Shown here piece after piece: positions 43,296 through 51,349 of a DNA stretch of 64,000 nt. A program made the translations under genes and the position numbers. Position 1 is the first letter of the stretch, and every line of letters starts with the position of its first letter. Source of the stretch: an uncultured Oscillospiraceae bacterium (GTDB taxonomy: Bacteria; Bacillota; Clostridia; Oscillospirales; Oscillospiraceae); assembly GCA_934631005.1 (NCBI GenBank), contig CAKTXA010000010.1, positions 7,433-71,432 on the forward strand, written 5' to 3'. The notes under the pieces were generated by a model, which was not told the DNA's origin, made no database searches, and saw only the letters and a program-made list of their open reading frames with translations.

Positions 43296-44033
43296 ATGTA
43301 TCTGAAAACCGAGGGTCTGGTGCTGCGCGTAACGCCGTATCAGGAGGCGGACGCGATGCTGAGTGTCCTGACGCGCGAGCAGGGGCTGCTGTCGCTGCGG
43401 GCGCGGGGCGTGCGGCGGGCCAAGAGCCCGCTGAAGGGCGCGTGCCAGCTTTTGGCGTATTCCGAATTTACGATCTTTGAAAACCGCGGCTTTCACACCG
43501 TGAACGAGGCCGCGCCGCTGGAGATGTTTTTGCCCCTGCGGCAGGACCTTGAAAAGCTGACGCTGGCGCAGTATTTTGCGCAGGTGGCGGAGGTCTTATC
43601 GCAGGAGGACGCGCCGCAGTCCGGCATCCTGCCGCTGACGCTCAACGCCATCTACGCGCTGACAAAGCTCGATCTGCCGCAGCGGCAGGTCAAGGCGGTA
43701 TTTGAGCTGCGGGCGATGTGCATCTCGGGCTTTCAGCCGGATGTGAGCGGCTGCGCCGTGTGCGGCGCGGAGGAGCCGGAGCGGTTCGACGTGTCGGAAG
43801 GGTGCCTTGTGTGCGCCGGGTGCGGCGGCAGCGGCATCCGGATGCCGCTTGGGCGCGGCGCGCTGGCCGCGATGCGCTACATCACGCTCTGCGAGCCGAA
43901 GAAGATTTTTTCCTTCCGGCTCGAGCCGCAGGCGCTGGACGAGCTGGCGGATATTGCCGAGGCGTACCTCATCACCAAATTGGAGCGGGGCTTTTCCACG
44001 CTCGATTTTTATAAATCACTACTGTTACTTTAG
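43296..44033 (+). CDS. recO: DNA repair protein RecO
   Basis: 245 residues: an N-terminal OB fold (MYLKTEGLVLRVTPYQEADAML) and a C-terminal helical part with a zinc finger (CAVCG..CLVCAGCGG). RecO loads RecA onto SSB-coated gaps with RecR. It follows yqzL after 21 bases. Confidence 0.96.
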   Translation: MYLKTEGLVLRVTPYQEADAMLSVLTREQGLLSLRARGVRRAKSPLKGACQLLAYSEFTIFENRGFHTVNEAAPLEMFLPLRQDLEKLTLAQYFAQVAEVLSQEDAPQSGILPLTLNAIYALTKLDLPQRQVKAVFELRAMCISGFQPDVSGCAVCGAEEPERFDVSEGCLVCAGCGGSGIRMPLGRGALAAMRYITLCEPKKIFSFRLEPQALDELADIAEAYLITKLERGFSTLDFYKSLLLL

Positions 44034-44042
44034 GAAATGGAT

Positions 44043-46415
44043 ATGGACGAACTGTTTGAAAAGTCGTTAAGAAAACTGGAGCTTGACAAGGTACTGGAGC
44101 TGCTGGCCGAGCAGGCGTCGTGCGCCGCGGCCAAGGAGCGCTGCCGGAAAACCGTGCCGCTGACAGGCGCGGACGAGATCCGCGCGCTGCAGGAGCAGAC
44201 GAGCGCCGCCTGCAAGCTCATCTCCCTCAAGGGCACGCCCGGCCTTGCCGGAGCGCGGGACGTGGGGGCGTCGCTGCTGCGCGCGGAGCGCGGGGGCGTT
44301 CTGAGCGCGGAAGAATTATTGCAGATCGGCGGCGTGCTCAAGTGCGCGCGGCAGGTCAAAAATTACGCCGACGGCGACAGCGTGGAGACCGTGCTCGACG
44401 TGTGGTTTTTCCAGCTGATGGCGAATAAATATCTGGAGGACCGCATCTTTACTGCCATCGTCTCCAAGGACGAGATCGCCGACGCGGCAAGCTCCGAGCT
44501 GGCGGCCATCCGGCGGAAAATTCGGCAGCAGAGCGTAAAAATTCGCGAATCGCTGCAAAAGATCATCTCCTCGCCGTCGTATGCAAAGTATTTGCAGGAG
44601 CCGATCATCACCATCCGTTCCGACCGGTTTGTGGTGCCGGTGAAGAGCGAGTTCAAAAACAACATCCCGGGCCTCGTGCACGACGTGTCGTCATCCGGCA
44701 GCACGTTTTTCATCGAGCCCATGCAGGCGGTGAACGCCAACAACGACCTGCGCGAGCTGCTCATCGCCGAGCGCAAGGAGATCGAGCGCATCCTCGCCGA
44801 GCTCTCGGCGCAGGCCGCGGACTGGCGCGAGCATATCGAGACGAACTACCGCGTGCTCGTGCAGCTCGACTGCATCTTCGCGCGGGCGCGGCTGTCATTC
44901 GCAATGCGCGCCATCGAGCCGAAGATCACGGAGGATGAGATCATCGTTTTGAACCGCGCCCGCCATCCGCTCATCGACCCCAAAACGGTCGTGCCCATCA
45001 CGCTGACGCTGGGGCAGGACTTTGACACGCTCATCATCACCGGCCCCAACACCGGCGGCAAGACCGTCACGCTCAAAACGATCGGCCTGCTCACGCTCAT
45101 GGCGCAGTGCGGGCTGCATATTCCGGCGGACGACGGCAGCAGCGTGGGCGTTTTTACGCGGGTGCTTGCCGACATCGGCGACGAGCAGTCGATCGAGCAG
45201 TCGCTGTCCACGTTCTCGGCACATATGAAAAACATCGTGGAGATCGTCCGCGTGTGCGAGCCGGGGGCGCTGGTGCTGTTTGACGAGCTGGGCGCGGGCA
45301 CCGACCCCGCCGAGGGCGCGGCGCTGGCGATGGCGCTCATCGAATACTGCCGCAAAAACGGCGCAAGGGTCGCCGCCACCACGCACTATGCCGAGCTCAA
45401 GGTCTACGCCATGCGGACAGACCGCGTGAGCAACGCCTCGTGCGAGTTCGACGTGGAGACGCTGCAGCCGACGTACCGGCTGCTGGTGGGCGTGCCCGGA
45501 AAATCAAACGCGTTCGCCATTTCGCGCAGGCTTGGTTTGCAGGCGGACATTCTCGACAAGGCAAAGAGCCTTGTCAGCCAGAACGACTCCGACTTTGAGG
45601 ATGTGCTCTCGCAGCTGGAGCAGCAGCGCCAGCAGATGGAGCAGGCGCGCGCCGAGGCCGAGCAGCTGCGGCAGCAGACGCTCCAGCAGCAGCAGAAAAG
45701 CGAGGAGTATTTCGACCAGATCAAGCGCGAGCGCGACAAGGCCGTGCAGCAGGCCAGGCGCGAAGCGCAGTACATCATCGACGACGCGCGCCGCACGGCG
45801 AACGCCGTATATGAAGAGCTCAAGCAGCTGCGCCGCCAGATGAAGGACAGCGCCGACGTGCAGAACTCCAACGAGCGGCAGGCCGCGCTGCGCCACGCGC
45901 TCAATGAGGCGGAGGACCGGCTGGTCGACAAGCCGCAGGCGAAAAAGCGCCCCGCCGCCACGCGCGCCATCCGCGCGGGCGACACGGTGGAGCTGCTGAA
46001 ATACGGCTCCAAAGCGACGGTGCTGAGCATCACGAAGGACGGGAGTCTCGAGCTGCAGGCGGGTATTATGAAGCTCACGGCAAAGCCCGACGAGGTCGCG
46101 CTGCTGGAAGATCAACCGCAGGGGAACGCGAAGAAGATCATAGAGCACAAGGCGCGCGAGCTGAAGGCCGCCGCGTCGCCGGAGCTGGACATCCGCGGTA
46201 TGGCGGCGGATGAGGCGATGCCGGTGCTCGACCAGTTCCTCGACAGTGCGTACCTTGCGAATCTGCCGTCGGTGCGCATCATCCACGGCAAGGGCACGGG
46301 CGTGCTGCGCGCCGCGGTGCACGATGAGCTGCGCCGGTGCAAATATGTAAAATCGTTCCGCCTCGGCGTTTACGGCGAGGGCGAGACCGGCGTGACCATC
46401 GCGGAGTTCAAATAA
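44043..46415 (+). CDS. mutS2: Endonuclease MutS2
   Basis: 790 residues: core and clamp helices, ABC-type ATPase with GPNTGGKTVTLKT (Walker A), VLFDELGAGTDPAEGAAL (Walker B region), a long coiled coil rich in Gln/Arg (about 515-620) and the C-terminal Smr nuclease domain (LDIRGMAADEAM; RIIHGKGTGVLR). It suppresses recombination and rescues collided ribosomes. An ATG at 44037 is too near AGGA; 44043 at spacing 7 is preferred. Confidence 0.97.
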   Translation: MDELFEKSLRKLELDKVLELLAEQASCAAAKERCRKTVPLTGADEIRALQEQTSAACKLISLKGTPGLAGARDVGASLLRAERGGVLSAEELLQIGGVLKCARQVKNYADGDSVETVLDVWFFQLMANKYLEDRIFTAIVSKDEIADAASSELAAIRRKIRQQSVKIRESLQKIISSPSYAKYLQEPIITIRSDRFVVPVKSEFKNNIPGLVHDVSSSGSTFFIEPMQAVNANNDLRELLIAERKEIERILAELSAQAADWREHIETNYRVLVQLDCIFARARLSFAMRAIEPKITEDEIIVLNRARHPLIDPKTVVPITLTLGQDFDTLIITGPNTGGKTVTLKTIGLLTLMAQCGLHIPADDGSSVGVFTRVLADIGDEQSIEQSLSTFSAHMKNIVEIVRVCEPGALVLFDELGAGTDPAEGAALAMALIEYCRKNGARVAATTHYAELKVYAMRTDRVSNASCEFDVETLQPTYRLLVGVPGKSNAFAISRRLGLQADILDKAKSLVSQNDSDFEDVLSQLEQQRQQMEQARAEAEQLRQQTLQQQQKSEEYFDQIKRERDKAVQQARREAQYIIDDARRTANAVYEELKQLRRQMKDSADVQNSNERQAALRHALNEAEDRLVDKPQAKKRPAATRAIRAGDTVELLKYGSKATVLSITKDGSLELQAGIMKLTAKPDEVALLEDQPQGNAKKIIEHKARELKAAASPELDIRGMAADEAMPVLDQFLDSAYLANLPSVRIIHGKGTGVLRAAVHDELRRCKYVKSFRLGVYGEGETGVTIAEFK

Positions 46416-46418
46416 GTA

Positions 46419-46446
46419 TTGACTTTTTTTGAATTTTTGCTAATAT
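46419..46446 (+). promoter_or_regulatory. Promoter of the HPr-like gene
   Basis: TTGACT (46419-46424), 16-nt spacer and extended -10 TGC-TAATAT (46441-46446), just after the mutS2 stop. Confidence 0.7.
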
Positions 46447-46510
46447 TGTAAGCAAGAATGTGCACGAAAAAAACCTGAGGTAAAGAGCGGATTTATAAGG
46501 AGTGGCAACT

Positions 46511-46771
46511 ATGTATATGCAGCAATCCATTGTCAAATGCGAGTCGGGGCTCTACAATCGCCAGGCGACGTACTTCATCCAGAAGGCGAATGAGTTCAAG
46601 TCCAGCATCTGGATCGAGGTCGAGGATCGCAAGATCAATGCAAAGAGCCTGCTCGGCGTTTTGTCCATGGGCATCACGAAGGGCACGCGCGTGAGCATCC
46701 TTGCGGAAGGCCCGGATGAGGAAGAGGCCGTCAACGCGCTGACGGAAATGCTCGTCAAGGAAATTTTCTGA
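46511..46771 (+). CDS. HPr-like protein lacking the phosphorelay histidine (Crh-like)
   Basis: 86 residues, full HPr fold. The active-site loop reads SGLYNRQAT, so residue 15, the His that carries phosphate from Enzyme I in true HPr, is Tyr, while the regulatory serine is kept (INAKSLLGVLSMGI, Ser46). It cannot serve sugar transport, but it could be phosphorylated by HPr kinase and act as a catabolite co-repressor, as Crh does in Bacillus (Gln15 there). AAGGAG at spacing 8 fixes the start. It is monocistronic, with its own promoter and terminator. Confidence 0.9.
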   Translation: MYMQQSIVKCESGLYNRQATYFIQKANEFKSSIWIEVEDRKINAKSLLGVLSMGITKGTRVSILAEGPDEEEAVNALTEMLVKEIF

Positions 46772-46786
46772 TCCACCGAAGGAACG

Positions 46787-46825
46787 CCGCCTCAAAAACC
46801 TTGCGTTTTTGAGGCGGCTTTATTT
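46787..46825 (+). terminator. Terminator of the HPr-like gene
   Basis: GCCGCCTCAAAAAC (46787-46800) pairs perfectly with GTTTTTGAGGCGGC (46805-46818) around TTGC, then TTTATTT. It ends only a few bases before the uvrC start codon. Confidence 0.9.
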
Positions 46826-46830
46826 AGACC

Positions 46831-48663
46831 ATGACTTTTGAAGAACTGAAGGACAAGGCGCTCTCCCTGCCGTTGGAGCCGGGCGTGTACCTGATGCAGG
46901 ACAAGTCCGGGCAGATCATTTACGTCGGCAAGGCGAAAAAGCTCAAAAACCGCGTGAGCCAGTATTTTCAGGATTCCAGCGCCCACTCGCCCAAAACACG
47001 CAAAATGGTCAGCCAGATCGACCATTTTGACGTGATCGTGGCGGCGTCGGAATTTGAGGCGCTGGTGCTGGAATGCTCGCTCATCAAGCGGCATATGCCG
47101 AAATACAACATCCTGCTCAAGGATGACAAGGGCTATCCGTATCTGCGCGTCGATCTGCGGGAAGAATACCCGGTGATGGAGCTGGTCAGCCGCGTGCAGG
47201 ACGACGGCGCGCGCTATTTTGGCCCCTACGGCGGCCGGTCCGTGACGCAGAGCGTCATCGACACGCTGCGGCTGTGCCTGAAGCTGCCAGGCTGCGGCAA
47301 AAAATTCCCGCGCGACGTCGGAAAGGACCGGCCGTGCCTGAATTTTCATATGAACAACTGCGATGGCTGGTGCCAGCCCTCGCGCTCCGCCGAGGACTAC
47401 CGCGCGCGGATGGAGCAGGCCGTGATGATGCTCGACGGCAAATACGGCGAGCTGACGGCCGATCTGCAGCGGCAGATGGAGGAGGCGTCGGACAAGCTCG
47501 AATTCGAGCGCGCCGCCGTCCTGCGCGACCGGATGCGCGCCGTGCAGTCGCTCAGCCAGAAGCAGCTCGTCACGGCGGGCACGATGGCGAACACCGACGT
47601 CATCGGCTACTACCAGAGCGAGGCGCGGGCGTGCTTTGCAGTCCTGCACTATGTGGACGGGAGCCTGTTGGACAAGGACTATGAGCTCCTGCCCCCGGCG
47701 GATGAGCGGCAGGAGGCGCTCTCGTCGCTCGTGAAGCAGTATTATCTGGTGCGCGGCGCGGCGCCCAAGCAGATCCTGCTGCCGTTTTCGATGGACGACG
47801 CGGAGCTGTTCGAGCAGCTTCTTTTTCAGCAGCTGCACAAAAAGGTGCACATCCGCGTGCCGCAGCGCGGCGACGGTGTGCGCATGATGGAGCTGGCGCA
47901 GAAAAATGCCCGCGAGGAGGCCGAGCGCGTGACCACGCGCGCCGAGCGCCTGACGGGGGCGCTTTCGCAGCTGGGCGCGATGATGCATCTGCCGGAGCCG
48001 CCGCGCAGGCTCGAGAGCTACGATATTTCCAACACCGCCGGGACGGACATCGTCTCATCCATGGTGGTGTTTGTGGACGGAAAGCCGAGCAAGAAGGACT
48101 ATAAGCACTTCAAGATCGAGGGGCTTTCCGATCAGGACGACTATGCGTCCATGCGCCAGACGCTGCACCGGCGCTTTGCGCACTATCAGGCCGGGGACGC
48201 CGGCTTTGACGCAGCGCCGGACGCGCTGCTCATCGACGGCGGGCAGGAGCACGCGCGGTGTGTGCGGGACGAGCTGGCGGCGATGGGGCTGTCGTTCCCG
48301 ATCTTCGGCATGGTGAAGGACAACCGCCACCGCACGCGCGCGCTCGTCACGCCCGACGGCGCGGAGCTGAGCCTGACGGCGCAGCCGGCGGTGTTTGCCC
48401 TCATCGGGCGCATCCAGGAGGAGACGCACCGCTTCGCCATCACGTATCACCGGCTGCTGCGCAGCCGCCATGTGCGCACTTCGGCGCTGGAGAAGATCGC
48501 GGGCATCGGCCCGAAGCGGCGGCAGGATCTGCTGCGGTATTTTAAGTCCGTCGGCGCCATCCGCGCGGCGAGCATCGAGCAGCTGGCCGAGATCGTGCCG
48601 CAGAATGCGGCGGAGGCCGTCTGGAAGCATTTTCACGACGAGGAAGGGGAGACACAGCCATGA
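46831..48663 (+). CDS. uvrC: UvrABC excinuclease subunit C
   Basis: 610 residues: GIY-YIG nuclease (GVYLMQDKSGQIIYVGKAKK), a Cys-containing linker (CLNFHMNNCDGWC), UVR motif, RNase H-like nuclease (SYDISNTAGTDIVSSMVVF) and tandem HhH (KIAGIGPKRRQDLLRY). It makes both incisions in nucleotide excision repair. The start is the family start, but a terminator hairpin ends 12 bases before it and no Shine-Dalgarno fits between. How it is transcribed and initiated is unclear. Confidence 0.96.
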   Translation: MTFEELKDKALSLPLEPGVYLMQDKSGQIIYVGKAKKLKNRVSQYFQDSSAHSPKTRKMVSQIDHFDVIVAASEFEALVLECSLIKRHMPKYNILLKDDKGYPYLRVDLREEYPVMELVSRVQDDGARYFGPYGGRSVTQSVIDTLRLCLKLPGCGKKFPRDVGKDRPCLNFHMNNCDGWCQPSRSAEDYRARMEQAVMMLDGKYGELTADLQRQMEEASDKLEFERAAVLRDRMRAVQSLSQKQLVTAGTMANTDVIGYYQSEARACFAVLHYVDGSLLDKDYELLPPADERQEALSSLVKQYYLVRGAAPKQILLPFSMDDAELFEQLLFQQLHKKVHIRVPQRGDGVRMMELAQKNAREEAERVTTRAERLTGALSQLGAMMHLPEPPRRLESYDISNTAGTDIVSSMVVFVDGKPSKKDYKHFKIEGLSDQDDYASMRQTLHRRFAHYQAGDAGFDAAPDALLIDGGQEHARCVRDELAAMGLSFPIFGMVKDNRHRTRALVTPDGAELSLTAQPAVFALIGRIQEETHRFAITYHRLLRSRHVRTSALEKIAGIGPKRRQDLLRYFKSVGAIRAASIEQLAEIVPQNAAEAVWKHFHDEEGETQP

Positions 48664-49220
48664 GAGTCATCACCGGTACCGCGCGCAGCACGCCGCTGAA
48701 AGCGCCGAAGGGGCTGGATACCCGCCCGACGCTCGATCAGGTGAAGGAGGGGCTGTTCTCCGCCATCCAGTTTGAGGTGGAGGGCGCGCGGGCGCTCGAC
48801 CTGTTTGCGGGCTCGGGCCAGCTCGGCATCGAAGCGCTCAGCCGCGGCGCGGCGCGGGCGGTTTTTGTGGACTGCCGCCGCGAGGCGCTGGACGTGGTGC
48901 GTGAAAATCTCGCGAAAACGCGGCTGGATGGCCGCGCACAGGTCGTGCGGATGGACTATATGGCGTACCTCGCTTCCTGCCGGGAGCAGTTCGACCTTAT
49001 CTTCCTCGACCCGCCGTATGCAGAGATTTTTCTGGAAAATGCATTAAATCGCATATCGCAAATTGACATTTTATCGCATCGTGGTATAATAATCTGCGAA
49101 AGACCGCTTGAAAAGCAGCTTCCGGAGCGCTTCGGCGCGCTGGCGTGTACCAAAACCTATCGCTACGGCAAAACGGCGGTGTCGCTTTACAGATGGGCGC
49201 CGGGGAGTGAAACGACATGA
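48660..49220 (+). CDS. rsmD: 16S rRNA (guanine966-N2)-methyltransferase RsmD
   Basis: 186 residues, SAM-dependent methyltransferase with LDLFAGSGQLGIEALSRGA (SAM site) and the catalytic FLDPPY motif. The start TAR-like phrase MRVITGTARSTPL is typical. The ATG overlaps the uvrC stop (ATGA), and the stop overlaps coaD in the same way: a tight uvrC-rsmD-coaD unit. Confidence 0.95.
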   Translation: MRVITGTARSTPLKAPKGLDTRPTLDQVKEGLFSAIQFEVEGARALDLFAGSGQLGIEALSRGAARAVFVDCRREALDVVRENLAKTRLDGRAQVVRMDYMAYLASCREQFDLIFLDPPYAEIFLENALNRISQIDILSHRGIIICERPLEKQLPERFGALACTKTYRYGKTAVSLYRWAPGSETT

Positions 49221-49708
49221 ATACTGCGATCTATCCCGGCAGCTTTGATCCGGTCACGAACGGGCATTTGAACATCATCCGCCGCGCGGCAAAGAGCTTT
49301 GACAGGCTCATCGTCTGCGTGATGGTCAATCACGACAAAAGGCCGATGTTCACCGCCGAGGAGCGTGTGGAGCTGCTGCGGCGCGTGACGGCCGATATTC
49401 CGAACGTGGAGATCGCCCACTCCGACCGGCTGCTGGCGGAGTTCGCGCGTGAGCGCGGCTGCGGCGTGATCGTCAAGGGGCTGCGCGCAATGTCCGACTT
49501 TGAGCGCGAGTTCCAGATGGCGCTCATCAACCGTAAGCTCAATCCGGGGCTTGACACCATGTTTTTGACTGCGGAACACCAGTTTATGTACCTCAGCTCC
49601 AGCATTGTCAAGGAGATGGGGCGCTATGACGCCGATCTGCGGGAATTTCTGCCCGAGCAGATCATTGACGATTTTCGCTCCCGCCTGGCGGAGCTGAACA
49701 AGAAGTAA
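49217..49708 (+). CDS. coaD: Phosphopantetheine adenylyltransferase
   Basis: 163 residues of the nucleotidyltransferase superfamily: YPGSFDPVTNGHLNII (HxGH-type site), KGLRAMSDFEREFQMA and YLSSSIVKE near the C-terminus. It catalyses the penultimate step of coenzyme A synthesis. The rsmD-coaD pair is conserved across bacteria. Confidence 0.98.
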   Translation: MNTAIYPGSFDPVTNGHLNIIRRAAKSFDRLIVCVMVNHDKRPMFTAEERVELLRRVTADIPNVEIAHSDRLLAEFARERGCGVIVKGLRAMSDFEREFQMALINRKLNPGLDTMFLTAEHQFMYLSSSIVKEMGRYDADLREFLPEQIIDDFRSRLAELNKK

Positions 49709-49862
49709 CCGCTGATCCAATCGTCTGCGGTCATCAGCGGATCTTTTGCCCCAACTGTGCAGTTTGAAAAACGCGAAATACACAAAGTATTCCTGCGTTT
49801 TCCAAACTTTCATTTGAACCAAAATCTCTCGCTGATGCCTCTTGTCGATCGAATCAGCGGTT
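49707..49862. repeat. Hairpin-rich spacer with 10-bp terminal inverted repeats
   Basis: AACCGCTGAT at 49707-49716 and its exact complement ATCAGCGGTT at 49853-49862 bracket the spacer. Inside, ATCAGCGG (49733-49740) and CGCTGAT (49830-49836) let each end form its own hairpin, and between them a long imperfect stem lies at 49761-49781 against 49787-49808 (AGTTTG, AAAACGC and AATAC paired). The first hairpin is followed by ATCTTTTG and may terminate coaD. It has no coding content. Confidence 0.7.
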
Positions 49863-49885
49863 ACTTGCAGTAAGGAGGACCAACT

Positions 49886-50383
49886 ATGGCAAACGGAGTA
49901 GAGGAGATCATTACCACCCTGTATGAGATGGTGCAGGACGCGTGGAGCCTGCCGCTGGGGGCGGAAAAATGCGTGGTCGAGCGCGACAAGGTGCTCGATC
50001 TGCTCGATGAGATCAGCAACCAGCTCCCGGGTGAGCTGAAGCAGGCCAAGACCATTGTGGAATCCCGCAACGAGGTCATCACCAACGCCAAGCGCGAGGC
50101 GGAGAATATCCTGAAGCAGGCCGAGCAGCGCGCCAAGCAGATGGTCTCCCGTGAGGAGATCTACCGTCAGGCCGAGAAGGAGGCCAACGACATGATCCGC
50201 GCTGCGCAGCAGAAGATCAAGGAGCTGCGGCAGGTCACGAACGACTATGTGGACGATGCGATGAAGCGCACGGAGGACTCCATTGCGCAGTCGCTGTCCG
50301 ATCTGCGCGAGTCGCGCGCCAAGTTCCGCGCGCTCGTAAATCCGCAGGCGGCCAAGCCGTCGCCCATCATCGAGGACGTCTGA
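49886..50383 (+). CDS. Coiled-coil protein, DivIVA/ATPase-subunit-like
   Basis: 165 residues, nearly all predicted helix: from about residue 45 to 140 a charged coiled coil (EAENILKQAEQRAKQMVSRE) similar to DivIVA-like and V-ATPase subunit-H-like proteins. No membrane segment. It commonly follows coaD in Clostridia, but no function is established. AAGGAGGACC precedes the ATG. Confidence 0.75.
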   Translation: MANGVEEIITTLYEMVQDAWSLPLGAEKCVVERDKVLDLLDEISNQLPGELKQAKTIVESRNEVITNAKREAENILKQAEQRAKQMVSREEIYRQAEKEANDMIRAAQQKIKELRQVTNDYVDDAMKRTEDSIAQSLSDLRESRAKFRALVNPQAAKPSPIIEDV

Positions 50384-50390
50384 GCGCGTC

Positions 50391-50634
50391 CATCCATACC
50401 GCCACAGGCTGGGATGAGGAAGAGTACGACTGAGATCTCCGTACAGAGAGAAGGCGTCTGGTGCGAGCCTTTCGGAGACTGTTCGGAACGTCGCCTCGGA
50501 GCCGCAGACTGAACAAAAGTAGGTCTTGCCGGGCGCTCCCGTTACAGAGCGAAGAGCGCCCGCAGTGCGGGAACTCAGGTGGTACCACGGAGCAAAGCTT
50601 CGCCCTGAACTTAATCGGTTCAGGGCGTTTTTTT
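50391..50634 (+). promoter_or_regulatory. T-box leader, probably tRNA-Val specific
   Basis: Stem I features (AGAGTACGA bulge region, CAGAGAGAAGGCG, GGTGCGAGCC), a possible specifier GTC (Val) at 50490-50492 in the GGAACGTCGCC loop, the antiterminator T-box AGGTGGTACCACGG (50577-50590) and a terminator (CGCCCTGAAC 50601-50610 with 50618-50627, then seven T's). Uncharged tRNA-Val would stabilise the antiterminator and switch on the downstream genes including valS. Confidence 0.92.
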
Positions 50635-50677
50635 GACGGCGAAGCCGGTTATAAAGAGAAAGAAAAGGAGCAGACAA

Positions 50678-51325
50678 ATGCAGACAGAATATGTATTTGC
50701 CCCCAGCAATTACGCGATGGATCTGGAAGGCGAGCTTGCAAAGGCTTTGCAGGCGCGCACGGAGCTGGTCTCCCGCAGGCGCAACCCCAAGCTCTGGCGG
50801 CTGACCGATCAGATGCAGCGCTTTGCCGAGGAAGGCCCGCAGCGGAAGGAGCTGCAGCGGCGGCGGGTGATCGGGTACGTGATGACGGCGGTGCTGTTCA
50901 TCGCGGCGGCGGCGCTGCTGGTGTTCGGCTTTCTGGAGCCGCGCGACCGGCGGATGATCGCCATCGGCGGCGTGTGTATGCTGCTGGCCCTGTCGCGCGT
51001 GCTGCCGCTCGTGACGGGCAGCTCCATCACGCGCTTTGCCAAGGCCGCGCACCAGCATCTGACGAGCCTGCGCGCGGCGGATTTTTCGCAGAAGCCGACC
51101 ATCCGCTTTACGGAGGACGGCATGCGCATCCAGTCGAACCTCGGCGGCAAGGACTATGATTACGACACCATGGAGGCCTTTGTGGAGACGCCGCGGCTGT
51201 TTCTGCTGACGCACAGCGGCGCGGCGACGGTCTTGCAGAAGCAGGACCTGGTGCTCGGCACGCCGGAGGAATTCAAGGACTTTTTCCTGTCCCATGCAAA
51301 GCCGCTGTCTGCCGAATTAGTTTAA
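50678..51325 (+). CDS. YcxB-like membrane protein in the valS transcription unit
   Basis: 215 residues: a charged N-terminal helix, two membrane helices (about 76-94 and 102-120) and a C-terminal YcxB-like domain (IRFTEDGMRIQSNLGG...YDTMEAFVETPRLFLL). AAAGGAG lies before the ATG; the frame is open upstream without SD. It sits between the T-box and valS and so should respond to valine-tRNA charging; why is unknown. Confidence 0.75.
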   Translation: MQTEYVFAPSNYAMDLEGELAKALQARTELVSRRRNPKLWRLTDQMQRFAEEGPQRKELQRRRVIGYVMTAVLFIAAAALLVFGFLEPRDRRMIAIGGVCMLLALSRVLPLVTGSSITRFAKAAHQHLTSLRAADFSQKPTIRFTEDGMRIQSNLGGKDYDYDTMEAFVETPRLFLLTHSGAATVLQKQDLVLGTPEEFKDFFLSHAKPLSAELV

Positions 51326-51349
51326 GAAATCAAATTTAGGAGATACACC

